A DNA stretch of 64,000 nt from Diorhabda sublineata. Taxonomy: Eukaryota > Arthropoda > Insecta > Coleoptera > Chrysomelidae. The position numbers were made by a program, and so were the translations under genes. This document shows, one piece after another, positions 11,569 to 22,708 of this stretch (its first letter is position 1; every line of letters starts with the position of its first letter). The notes beneath the pieces are model-generated. The model was not told where the DNA came from. It did no database searches and was given only the letters and a program-made list of their open reading frames with translations. The DNA lies in the NCBI RefSeq assembly GCF_026230105.1, contig NW_026614293.1, positions 54,562 through 118,561 on the forward strand, given 5' to 3'.

Positions 11569-13606
11569 ATGGGGGTGACACATTCAATGGCAGAGAATCG
11601 AAGACTTGACTTTTTTTTACGAAACGTGGCATAGTCGGAATCACATAACGTTTTTCTAAATGACCTACCGAATTCAATCTTCCCTTCACCGTTTCGACAA
11701 ATAACAATTCTCTTCCACTTTTTGATTAGTTTTGTTGAGAAAAAATAATGTCATTAGTGAGCCTTTCTGGATATTCCCCTCTCCGTCAGGTCATAGTGAA
11801 ACACACTTCCCGAATATTATATTATTATGGGGGTGACACATTCAATGGTAGAGCATCGAAGACTTGACTTTTTTTTACGAAACGTGGCATTGTCGAAATC
11901 ACATAAGGCATTTCCAAATGAGCTACCGAATTCCATCTTCCCTTCACCGTTTCGACAATTAACAATTCTCTCCCACTTTTTGATTAGTTTTGTTGGGAAA
12001 AAACAATGCCATTAGTGAGCCTTTTTGGATTTTCCCTCTCCGTCAAGTCATAGTGAAACACACTTTCCGAATATTAAATTATTATGGGGATGACACTTTC
12101 AATGGCAGAGCATCGAAGACTTGACTTTTTTTTACGAAACTTGGCATTGTCGGAATCACATGAGGCGTTTCCAAATGACCTACCGAATTCCATATTTCCT
12201 TCACCGTTTCGACAACTAACAATTCTCTTCCACTTTTTGATTAGTTTTTTTAGGAAAAAATGTCATTAGTGAGCCTTTTTGGATTTTCCCGTCTCCGTCA
12301 AGTCATAGTAAAACCCTCTTTCCGAATATTATATTATTATGGGGGTGACACATTCAATGGCAGAGAATCGAAGACTTGACTTTTTTTTACGAAACGTGGC
12401 ATAGTCGGAATCACATAACGTTTTTCTAAATGACCTACCGAATTCCATCTTCCCTTCACCGTTTCGACAAATAACAATTCTCTTCCACTTTTTGTTTAGT
12501 TTTGTTGAGAAAAAACAATGCCATTAGTGAGCCTTTTTGGATTTTCCCTCTCCGTCAAGTCATAGTGAAACACACTTTCCGAATATTATATTATTATGGG
12601 GGTGACACTTTCATTGGCAGAGCATCGAAGACTTGACTTTTTTTTACGAAACTTGGCATTGTCGGAATCACATGAGGCGTTTCCAAATGACCTACCGAAT
12701 TCCATATTTCCTTCACCGTTTCGACAACTAACAATTCTCTTCCACTTTTTGATTAGTTTTTTTAGGAAAAAATGTCATTAGTGAGCCTTTTTGGATTTTC
12801 CCCTCTCCGTCAGGTCATAGTGAAACACACTTTCCGAATATTATATTATTATGGGGGTGACACATTCAATGGCAGAGCATCGAACACTTGACTTTTTTTT
12901 ACGAAACTTGGCATTGTCAGAATCACATAACGTGTTTCTAAATGACCTACCGAATTCCATATTTCCTTCACCGTTTCGACAACTAACAATTCTCTTCCAC
13001 TTTTTGATTAGTTTTTTTAGGAAAAAATGTCATTAGTGAGCCTTTTTGGATTTTCCCCTCTCCGTCAGGTCATAGTGAAACACGCTTTCCGAAGATATTA
13101 TTATGAGGGTGACACATTCAATGGCAGAGCATCGAAGACTTGACTTTTTTTTACGAAACTTGGCATTGTCAGAATCACATAACGTTTTTCTAAATGACCT
13201 ACCGAATTCCATATTTCCTTCACCGTTTCGACAACTAACAATTCTCTTCCACTTTTTGATTAGTTTTTTTAGGAAAAAATGTCATTAGTGAGCCTTTTTG
13301 GATTTTCCCCTCTCCGTCAGGTCATAGTGAAACACGCTTTCCGAAGATATTATTATGAGGGTGACACATTCAATGGCAGAGCATCGAAGACTTGACTTTT
13401 TTTTACGAAATTTGGCATTGTCAGAATCACATAACGTGTTTCTAAATGACCTACCGAATTCCATATTTCCTTCAGCGTTTCGACAACTAACAATTCTCTT
13501 CCACTTTTTGATTAGTTTTTTTAGGATAAAATGTCATTAGTGAGCCTTTTTGGATTTTCCCCTCTCCGTCAGGTCATAGTGAAACACGCTTTCCGAAGAT
13601 ATTATT
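11569..13606 (+). repeat. 10-monomer HOR, shortened copy 2 (8 monomers)
   Basis: Starts: 11569, 11827, 12084, 12339, 12596, 12851, 13103 and 13355. Class order repeats 9021-11568 but with one HRTL copy instead of two and without the final cattaaatgg monomer. The 'tagtaaaaccctctttcc' linker precedes both 11569 and 12339 here, whereas in copy 1 it precedes only the first TAG monomer, a local conversion or exchange. The monomer at 13355 has a private 'cgaaatttggc'. Confidence 0.85.
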
Positions 13607-15631
13607 ATGAGGGTGACACATTCAATGGCAGAGCATCGAAGACTTGACTTTTTTTTACGAAACTTGGCATTGTCAGAATCACATAACGTGTTTCTAAATG
13701 ACCTACCGAATTCCATATTTCCTTCACCGTTTCGACAACTAACAATTCTCTTCCACTTTTTGATTAGTTTTTTTTGGAAAAAATGTCATTAGTGAGCCTT
13801 TTTGGATTTTCCCCTCTCCGTCAGGTCATAGTGAAACACGCTTTCCGAAGATATTATTATGAGGGTGACACATTCAATGGCAGAGCATCGAAGACTTGAC
13901 TTTTTTTTACGAAACTTGGCATTGTCAGAATCACATAACGTGTTTCCAAATGACCTACCGAATTCCATATTTCCTTCACCGTTTCGACAACTAACAATTC
14001 TCTTCCACTTTTTGATTAGTTTTTTCAGGAAAAAATGTCATTAGTGAGCCTTTTTGGATTTTCCCCTCTCCGTCAGGTCATAGTGAAACACACTTTCCGA
14101 ATATTATATTATTATGGGGGTGACACATTCAATGGCAGAGCATCGAAGACTTGACTTTTTTTTACGAAACTTGGCATTGTCAGAATCACATAACGTGTTT
14201 CCAAATGACCTACCGAATTCCATATTTCCTTCACCGTTTCGACAACTAACAATTCTCTTCCACTTTTTGATTAGTTTTTTTAGGAAAAAATGTCATTAGT
14301 GAGCCTTTTTGGATTTTCCCCTCTCCGTCAGGTCATAGTGAAACACGCTTTCCGAAGATATTATTATGAGGGTGACACATTAAATGGCAGAGCATCGAAG
14401 ACTTGACTTTTTTTTACGAAACTTGGCATTGTCAGAATCACATAACGTGTTTCTAAATGACCTACCGAATTCCATATTTCCTTCACCGTTTCGACAACTA
14501 ACAATTCTCTTCCACTTTTTGATTAGTTTTTTTGGGAAAAAATGTCATTAGTGAGCCTTTTTGGATTTTCCCCTCTCCGTCAGGTCATAGTGAAACACGC
14601 TTTCCGAAGATATTATTATGAGGGTGACACATTCAATGGCAGAGCATCGAAGACTTAACTTTTTTTTACGAAACTTGGCATTGTCAGAATCACATAACGT
14701 TTTTCTAAATGACCTACCGAATTCCATATTTCCTTCACCGTTTCGACAACTAACAATTCTCTTCCACTTTTTGATTAGTTTTTTTAGGAAAAAATGTCAT
14801 TAGTGAGCCTTTTTGGATTTTCCCCTCTCCGTCAGGTCATAGTGAAACACGCTTTCCGAAGATATTATTATGAGGGTGACACATTCAATGGCAGAGCATC
14901 GAAGACTTGACTTTTTTTTACGAAACTTGGCATTGTCAGAATCACATAACGTGTTTCTAAATGACCTACCGAATTCCATATTTCCTTCACCGTTTCGACA
15001 ACTAACAATTCTCTTCCACTTTTTGATTAGTTTTTTTAGGAAAAAATGTCATTAGTGAGCCTTTTTGGATTTTCCCCTCTCCGTCAGGTCATAGTGTAAC
15101 ACGCTTTCCGAAGATATTATTATGAGGGTGACACATTCAATGGCAGAGCATCGAAGACTTGACTTTTTTTTACGAAACTTGGCATTGTCAGAATCACATA
15201 ACGTGTTTCTAAATGACCTACCGAATTCCATATTTCCTTCACCGTTTCGACAACTAACAATTCTCTTCCACTTTTTGATTAGTTTTTTTAGGAAAAAATG
15301 TCATTAGTGAGCCTTTTTGGATTTTTCCGTCTTCGTCAAGTCATAGTGAAACACACTTTCCGAATATTATATTATTATGGGGGTGACACATTCAATGGCA
15401 GAGAATCGAAGACTTGACTTTTTTTTACGAAACGTGGCATAGTCGGAATCACATAACGTTTTTCTAAATGACCTACCGAATTCCATATTTCCTTCACCGT
15501 TTCGACAACTAACAATTCTCTTCCACTTTTTGATTAGTTTTTCTAGGAAAAAATGTCATTAGTGAGCCTTTTTGGATTTTTCCGTCTTCGTCAAGTCATA
15601 GTGAAACACACTTTCCGAATATTATATTATT
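13607..15631 (+). repeat. Transition block with a degenerate copy of the 10-mer HOR
   Basis: Starts: 13607, 13859, 14114, 14366, 14618, 14870, 15122 and 15377. It contains a monomer with 'ttttttttggaaaaa' (13607), two 'tgtttccaaatg' monomers, the cattaaatgg monomer with a 'ttgggaaaa' end, the 'cttaac' (LNFF) monomer at 14618, two canonical monomers separated by the 'gtgtaacacg' linker, and a TAG monomer with ttttctagg. This order is part of the 10-mer seen intact at 25993-28524 but lacks the 'gagtatcg' and 'gggtttc' monomers. Older class material is not seen further right except as hybrids. Confidence 0.8.
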
Positions 15632-16138
15632 ATGGGGGTGACACATTCAATGGCAGAGAATCGAAGACTTGACTTTTTTTTACGAAACGTGGCATAGTCG
15701 GAATCACATAACGTTTTTCTAAATGACCTACCGAATTCCATCTTCCCTTCACCGTTTCGACAAATAACAATTCTCTTCCACTTTTTGATTAGTTTTTTTA
15801 GGAAAAAATGTCATTAGTGAGCCTTTTTGGATTTTCCCCTCTCCGTCAGGTCATAGTGAAACACACTTTCCGAATATTATATTATTATGGGGGTGACACA
15901 TTCAATGGCAGAGCATCGAACACTTGACTTTTTTTTACGAAACTTGGCATTGTCAGAATCACATAACGTGTTTATAAATGACCTACCGAATTCCATATTT
16001 CCTTCACCGTTTCGACAACTAACAATTCTCTTCCACTTTTTGATTAGTTTTTTTAGGAAAAAATGTCATTAGTGAGCCTTTTTGGATTTTCCCCTCTCCG
16101 TCAGGTCATAGTGAAACACGCTTTCCGAAGATATTATT

Positions 16139-16324
16139 ATGAGGGTGACACATTCAATGGCAGAGCATCGAAGACTTGACTTTTTTTTACGAAACTTGGC
16201 ATTGTCAGAATCACATAACGTGTTTCTAAATGACCTACCGAATTCCATATTTCCTTCACCGTTTCGACAACTAACAATTCTCTTCCACTTTTTGATTAGT
16301 TTTTTTAGGAAAAAATGTCATTAG
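16139..16324 (+). other. Recurrent 61-codon reading frame inside monomers (probably not a gene)
   Basis: Monomer positions 1-186 form an ATG-initiated frame ending MRVTHSMAEHRR...FFRKKCH then TAG TGA; this copy is a typical example. Roughly 70% of monomers keep it, because they are near-identical copies. It is broken by TAG at codon 22 in about 39 monomers, by TAA at codon 6 in the 'cattaaatgg' class (7752, 11314, 14366, 25486, 26497, 54321, 56852, 58376), and by frameshift in the 251 bp and acgttttct classes. Differences between classes are mostly amino-acid changing. The sequence is not recognisable, has no clear domain, and only a hydrophobic stretch in its last third (LTILFHFLISFF) that the T-rich DNA would give anyway. 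Translation cannot be excluded from sequence alone but nothing supports it. Confidence 0.6.
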
Positions 16325-16390
16325 TGAGCCTTTTTGGATTTTCCCCTCTTCGTCAGGTCATAGTGAAACACGCTTTCCGAAGATATTATT
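16139..16390 (+). repeat. Canonical 252 bp monomer (short-linker class)
   Basis: This copy represents the most frequent class in the right two thirds of the array. Landmarks by monomer position: ATGAGGG at 1, a T8 tract at 43-50, EcoRI site at 102-107, tttcgaca at 124-131, CTAAC at 133-137, T5 at 151-155, T7 at 162-168 then AGG and A6 at 172-177, double stop TAGTGA at 184-189, a pyrimidine run at 201-213, and the short linker ccgaagatattatt ending the unit. The linker is 3 bp shorter than in the 255 bp class and has G for T after ccgaa. Nine CpG dinucleotides are present, close to the 8.6 expected from base composition. Many other copies match it closely, for example 16894, 18412, 33586 and 38139. 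Confidence 0.93.
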
Positions 16391-16642
16391 ATGAGGGTGA
16401 CACATTCAATGGCAGAGCATCGAAGACTTGACTTTTTTTTACGAAACTTGGCATTGTCAGAATCACATAACGTGTTTCTAAATGACCTACCGAATTCCAT
16501 ATTTCCTTCACCGTTTCGACAACTAACAATTCTCTTCCACTTTTTGATTAGTTTTTTTAGGAAAAAATGTCATTAGTGAGCCTTTTTGGATTTTCCCCTC
16601 TCCGTCAGGTCATAGTGAAACACGCTTTCCGAAGATATTATT

Positions 16643-16893
16643 ATGAGGGTGACACATTCAATGGCAGAGCATCGAAGACTTGACTTTTTTTACGAAACTT
16701 GGCATTGTCAGAATCACATAACGTTTTTCTAAATGACCTACCGAATTCCATATTTCCTTCACCGTTTCGACAACTAACAATTCTCTTCCACTTTTTGATT
16801 AGTTTTTTTAGGAAAAAATGTCATTAGTGAGCCTTTTTGGATTTTCCCCTCTCCGTCAGGTCATAGTGAAACACGCTTTCCGAAGATATTATT
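16643..16893 (+). repeat. 251 bp monomer class (T7 tract)
   Basis: The T8 tract at positions 43-50 is reduced to T7, which shifts the short frame and makes the unit 251 bp. Members also read acgttttt for acgtgttt at positions 80-87, so they share descent rather than being independent slippage events. Copies lie at 16643, 18916, 20685, 23720, 29281, 33083, 34090, 35355, 37636, 38643, 41429, 42436, 44212, 45219, 46988, 50782 and 60909. The monomer at 55077 also has T7 but keeps acgtgttt, so it looks like a separate contraction. Confidence 0.88.
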
Positions 16894-17400
16894 ATGAGGG
16901 TGACACATTCAATGGCAGAGCATCGAAGACTTGACTTTTTTTTACGAAACTTGGCATTGTCAGAATCACATAACGTGTTTCTAAATGACCTACCGAATTC
17001 CATATTTCCTTCACCGTTTCGACAACTAACAATTCTCTTCCACTTTTTGATTAGTTTTTTTAGGAAAAAATGTCATTAGTGAGCCTTTTTGGATTTTCCC
17101 CTCTCCGTCAGGTCATAGTGAAACACGCTTTCCGAAGATATTATTATGAGGGTGACACATTCAATGGCAGAGCATCGAAGACTTGACTTTTTTTTACGAA
17201 ACTTGGCATTGTCAGAATCACATAACGTGTTTCTAAATGACCTACCGAATTCCATCTTCCCTTCACCGTTTCGACAAATAACAATTCTCTTCCACTTTTT
17301 GATTAGTTTTTTTAGGAAAAAATGTCATTAGTGAGCCTTTTTGGATTTTTCCGTCTTCGTCAAGTCATAGTGAAACACACTTTCCGAATATTATATTATT

Positions 17401-17655
17401 ATGGGGGTGACACATTCAATGGCAGAGAATCGAAGACTTGACTTTTTTTTACGAAACGTGGCATAGTCGGAATCACATAACGTTTTTCTAAATGACCTAC
17501 CGAATTCCATCTTCCCTTCACCGTTTCGACAAATAACAATTCTCTTCCACTTTTTGATTAGTTTTTTTAGGAAAAAATGTCATTAGTGAGCCTTTTTGGA
17601 TTTTCCCCTCTCCGTCAGGTCATAGTGAAACACACTTTCCGAATATTATATTATT
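17401..17655 (+). repeat. 255 bp monomer class with internal TAG ('gaatcg/catagtc' type)
   Basis: This class carries gaatcg for gcatcg at positions 28-33, acgtggc for acttggc, and catagtcgg for cattgtcag. The last change creates an in-frame TAG at codon 22, so the short frame is destroyed. I count about 34 monomers of this type plus five hybrids with only the catagtcgg part (30290, 31812, 36364, 62174, 63441). It is usually preceded by a distinctive linker, ttttccgtcttcgtcaagtc, and opens most higher-order cassettes between 15.6 and 53.3 kb. Three sit in a row at 27760-28524, 55583-56347, 57107-57871 and 59639-60404. Confidence 0.9.
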
Positions 17656-19673
17656 ATGGGGGTGACACATTCAATGGCAGAGCATCGAACACTTGACTTT
17701 TTTTTACGAAACTTGGCATTGTCAGAATCACATAACGTGTTTCTAAATGACCTACCGAATTCCATATTTCCTTCACCGTTTCGACAACTAACAATTCTCT
17801 TCCACTTTTTGATTAGTTTTTTTAGGAAAAAATGTCATTAGTGAGCCTTTTTGGATTTTCCCCTCTCCGTCAGGTCATAGTGAAACACGCTTTCCGAAGA
17901 TATTATTATGAGGGTGACACATTCAATGGCAGAGCATCGAAGACTTGACTTTTTTTTACGAAACTTGGCATTGTCAGAATCACATAACGTTTTTCTAAAT
18001 GACCTACCGAATTCCATATTTCCTTCACCGTTTCGACAACTAACAATTCTCTTCCACTTTTTGATTAGTTTTTTTAGGAAAAAATGTCATTAGTGAGCCT
18101 TTTTGGATTTTCCCCTCTCCGTCAGGTCATAGTGAAACACGCTTTCCGAAGATATTATTATGAGGGTGACACATTCAATGGCAGAGCATCGAAGACTTGA
18201 CTTTTTTTTACGAAACTTGGCATTGTCAGAATCACATAACGTGTTTCTAAATGACCTACCGAATTCCATATTTCCTTCACCGTTTCGACAACTAACAATT
18301 CTCTTCCACTTTTTGATTAGTTTTTTTAGGAAAAAATGTCATTAGTGAGCCTTTTTGGATTTTCCCCTCTCCGTCAGGTCATAGTGAAACACGCTTTCCG
18401 AAGATATTATTATGAGGGTGACACATTCAATGGCAGAGCATCGAAGACTTGACTTTTTTTTACGAAACTTGGCATTGTCAGAATCACATAACGTGTTTCT
18501 AAATGACCTACCGAATTCCATATTTCCTTCACCGTTTCGACAACTAACAATTCTCTTCCACTTTTTGATTAGTTTTTTTAGGAAAAAATGTCATTAGTGA
18601 GCCTTTTTGGATTTTCCCCTCTTCGTCAGGTCATAGTGAAACACGCTTTCCGAAGATATTATTATGAGGGTGACACATTCAATGGCAGAGCATCGAAGAC
18701 TTGACTTTTTTTTACGAAACTTGGCATTGTCAGAATCACATAACGTGTTTCTAAATGACCTACCGAATTCCATATTTCCTTCACCGTTTCGACAACTAAC
18801 AATTCTCTTCCACTTTTTGATTAGTTTTTTTAGGAAAAAATGTCATTAGTGAGCCTTTTTGGATTTTCCCCTCTCCGTCAGGTCATAGTGAAACACGCTT
18901 TCCGAAGATATTATTATGAGGGTGACACATTCAATGGCAGAGCATCGAAGACTTGACTTTTTTTACGAAACTTGGCATTGTCAGAATCACATAACGTTTT
19001 TCTAAATGACCTACCGAATTCCATATTTCCTTCACCGTTTCGACAACTAACAATTCTCTTCCACTTTTTGATTAGTTTTTTTAGGAAAAAATGTCATTAG
19101 TGAGCCTTTTTGGATTTTCCCCTCTCCGTCAGGTCATAGTGAAACACGCTTTCCGAAGATATTATTATGAGGGTGACACATTCAATGGCAGAGCATCGAA
19201 GACTTGACTTTTTTTTACGAAACTTGGCATTGTCAGAATCACATAACGTGTTTCTAAATGACCTACCGAATTCCATATTTCCTTCACCGTTTCGACAACT
19301 AACAATTCTCTTCCACTTTTTGATTAGTTTTTTTAGGAAAAAATGTCATTAGTGAGCCTTTTTGGATTTTCCCCTCTCCGTCAGGTCATAGTGAAACACG
19401 CTTTCCGAAGATATTATTATGAGGGTGACACATTCAATGGCAGAGCATCGAAGACTTGACTTTTTTTTACGAAACTTGGCATTGTCAGAATCACATAACG
19501 TGTTTCTAAATGACCTACCGAATTCCATCTTCCCTTCACCGTTTCGACAAATAACAATTCTCTTCCACTTTTTGATTAGTTTTTTTAGGAAAAAATGTCA
19601 TTAGTGAGCCTTTTTGGATTTTTCCGTCTTCGTCAAGTCATAGTGAAACACACTTTCCGAATATTATATTATT
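17401..19673 (+). repeat. TAG-to-QI cassette, 9 monomers, 2273 bp
   Basis: Monomers start at 17401, 17656, 17908, 18160, 18412, 18664, 18916, 19167 and 19419. It is the 7-monomer cassette with two additional canonical-type monomers after HRTL. The one at 17908 reads acgttttt but keeps T8, so it looks like a recombinant of T7-class and canonical sequence. The 'cttcgtcagg' linker falls before 18664 and the T7 monomer follows it, as in the 7-mer. Confidence 0.85.
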
Positions 19674-21946
19674 ATGGGGGTGACACATTCAATGGCAGAG
19701 AATCGAAGACTTGACTTTTTTTTACGAAACGTGGCATAGTCGGAATCACATAACGTTTTTCTAAATGACCTACCGAATTCCATCTTCCCTTCACCGTTTC
19801 GACAAATAACAATTCTCTTCCACTTTTTGATTAGTTTTTTTAGGAAAAAATGTCATTAGTGAGCCTTTTTGGATTTTCCCCTCTCCGTCAGGTCATAGTG
19901 AAACACACTTTCCGAATATTATATTATTATGGGGGTGACACATTCAATGGCAGAGCATCGAACACTTGACTTTTTTTTACGAAACTTGGCATTGTCAGAA
20001 TCACATAACGTGTTTCTAAATGACCTACCGAATTCCATATTTCCTTCACCGTTTCGACAACTAACAATTCTCTTCCACTTTTTGATTAGTTTTTTTAGGA
20101 AAAAATGTCATTAGTGAGCCTTTTTGGATTTTCCCCTCTCCGTCAGGTCATAGTGAAACACGCTTTCCGAAGATATTATTATGAGGGTGACACATTCAAT
20201 GGCAGAGCATCGAAGACTTGACTTTTTTTTACGAAACTTGGCATTGTCAGAATCACATAACGTGTTTCTAAATGACCTACCGAATTCCATATTTCCTTCA
20301 CCGTTTCGACAACTAACAATTCTCTTCCACTTTTTGATTAGTTTTTTTAGGGAAAAATGTCATTAGTGAGCCTTTTTGGATTTTCCCCTCTTCGTCAGGT
20401 CATAGTGAAACACGCTTTCCGAAGATATTATTATGAGGGTGACACATTCAATGGCAGAGCATCGAAGACTTGACTTTTTTTTACGAAACTTGGCATTGTC
20501 AGAATCACATAACGTGTTTCTAAATGACCTACCGAATTCCATATTTCCTTCACCGTTTCGACAACTAACAATTCTCTTCCACTTTTTGATTAGTTTTTTT
20601 AGGAAAAAATGTCATTAGTGAGCCTTTTTGGATTTTCCCCTCTCCGTCAGGTCATAGTGAAACACGCTTTCCGAAGATATTATTATGAGGGTGACACATT
20701 CAATGGCAGAGCATCGAAGACTTGACTTTTTTTACGAAACTTGGCATTGTCAGAATCACATAACGTTTTTCTAAATGACCTACCGAATTCCATATTTCCT
20801 TCACCGTTTCGACAACTAACAATTCTCTTCCACTTTTTGATTAGTTTTTTTAGGAAAAAATGTCATTAGTGAGCCTTTTTGGATTTTCCCCTCTCCGTCA
20901 GGTCATAGTGAAACACGCTTTCCGAAGATATTATTATGAGGGTGACACATTCAATGGCAGAGCATCGAAGACTTGACTTTTTTTTACGAAACTTGGCATT
21001 GTCAGAATCACATAACGTGTTTCTAAATGACCTACCGAATTCCATATTTCCTTCACCGTTTCGACAACTAACAATTCTCTTCCACTTTTTGATTAGTTTT
21101 TTTAGGAAAAAATGTCATTAGTGAGCCTTTTTGGATTTTCCCCTCTCCGTCAGGTCATAGTGAAACACGCTTTCCGAAGATATTATTATGAGGGTGACAC
21201 ATTCAATGGCAGAGCATCGAAGACTTGACTTTTTTTTACGAAACTTGGCATTGTCAGAATCACATAACGTGTTTCTAAATGACCTACCGAATTCCATCTT
21301 CCCTTCACCGTTTCGACAACTAACAATTCTCTTCCACTTTTTGATTAGTTTTTTTAGGAAAAAATGTCATTAGTGAGCCTTTTTGGATTTTCCCCTCTCC
21401 GTCAGGTCATAGTGAAACACGCTTTCCGAAGATATTATTATGAGGGTGACACATTCAATGGCAGAGCATCGAAGACTTGACTTTTTTTTACGAAACTTGG
21501 CATTGTCAGAATCACATAACGTGTTTCTAAATGACCTACCGAATTCCATATTTCCTTCACCGTTTCGACAACTAACAATTCTCTTCCACTTTTTGATTAG
21601 TTTTTTTAGGAAAAAATGTCATTAGTGAGCCTTTTTGGATTTTCCCCTCTCCGTCAGGTCATAGTGAAACACGCTTTCCGAAGATATTATTATGAGGGTG
21701 ACACATTCAATGGCAGAGCATCGAAGACTTGACTTTTTTTTACGAAACTTGGCATTGTCAGAATCACATAACGTGTTTCTAAATGACCTACCGAATTCCA
21801 TCTTCCCTTCACCGTTTCGACAAATAACAATTCTCTTCCACTTTTTGATTAGTTTTTTTAGGAAAAAATGTCATTAGTGAGCCTTTTTGGATTTTTCCGT
21901 CTTCGTCAAGTCATAGTGAAACACACTTTCCGAATATTATATTATT
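19674..21946 (+). repeat. TAG-to-QI cassette, 9 monomers, 2273 bp, different inner order
   Basis: Starts: 19674, 19929, 20181, 20433, 20685, 20936, 21188, 21440 and 21692. The length equals the previous cassette, but the two extra monomers sit after T7 instead of before it. The monomer at 21188 reads cttccc after the EcoRI site but keeps ctaac, so it is a QI/canonical recombinant with its switch between about positions 116 and 131. The monomer at 20181 carries a 'tttagggaaaaatg' end shared with 23216. Confidence 0.85.
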
Positions 21947-22708
21947 ATGGGGGTGACACATTCAATGGCAGAGAATCGAAGACTTGACTTTTTTTTACGA
22001 AACGTGGCATAGTCGGAATCACATAACGTTTTTCTAAATGACCTACCGAATTCCATCTTCCCTTCACCGTTTCGACAAATAACAATTCTCTTCCACTTTT
22101 TGATTAGTTTTTTTAGGAAAAAATGTCATTAGTGAGCCTTTTTGGATTTTCCCCTCTCCGTCAGGTCATAGTGAAACACACTTTCCGAATATTATATTAT
22201 TATGGGGGTGACACATTCAATGGCAGAGCATCGAACACTTGACTTTTTTTTACGAAACTTGGCATTGTCAGAATCACATAACGTGTTTCTAAATGACCTA
22301 CCGAATTCCATATTTCCTTCACCGTTTCGACAACTAACAATTCTCTTCCACTTTTTGATTAGTTTTTTTAGGAAAAAATGTCATTAGTGAGCCTTTTTGG
22401 ATTTTCCCCTCTCCGTCAGGTCATAGTGAAACACGCTTTCCGAAGATATTATTATGAGGGTGACACATTCAATGGCAGAGCATCGAAGACTTGACTTTTT
22501 TTTACGAAACTTGGCATTGTCAGAATCACATAACGTGTTTCTAAATGACCTACCGAATTCCATCTTCCCTTCACCGTTTCGACAAATAACAATTCTCTTC
22601 CACTTTTTGATTAGTTTTTTTAGGAAAAAATGTCATTAGTGAGCCTTTTTGGATTTTTCCGTCTTCGTCAAGTCATAGTGAAACACACTTTCCGAATATT
22701 ATATTATT
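21947..22708 (+). repeat. TAG-to-QI cassette, minimal 3 monomers, 762 bp
   Basis: TAG (21947), HRTL (22202) and QI (22454) only. Opening and closing monomers and the distinctive linker are kept while the whole middle is missing, as expected from an in-register deletion between a canonical monomer after HRTL and a later QI monomer. Confidence 0.87.

Larger units (their letters stand above)
15632..17400 (+). repeat. TAG-to-QI cassette, 7 monomers, 1769 bp
   Basis: Monomers: TAG (15632), HRTL (15887), canonical (16139), canonical after a 'cttcgtcagg' linker (16391), T7 (16643), canonical (16894) and QI (17146). 'QI' denotes a canonical 5' part with cttccc and caaataac after the EcoRI site, giving I for L in the frame. 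The HRTL copy has a private 'tttataaatg'. The same class order and the same 1769 bp length recur at 45977-47745, about 30 kb away; a close variant lies at 22709-24474. Confidence 0.88.

Noticed and set aside
16255..16275. CENP-B box
   Set aside because: The reverse complement of the region around tttcgacaa gives gtcgaaacggtga, which resembles only the 3' half of the box. The essential TTCG half is absent at the right distance.
16260..16275. Pol III B-box-like tttcgacaac
   Set aside because: It resembles a GTTCGANNC core loosely, but no A-box lies at a suitable distance, and T-tracts within the monomer would end such transcripts early. No tRNA-like fold is apparent.
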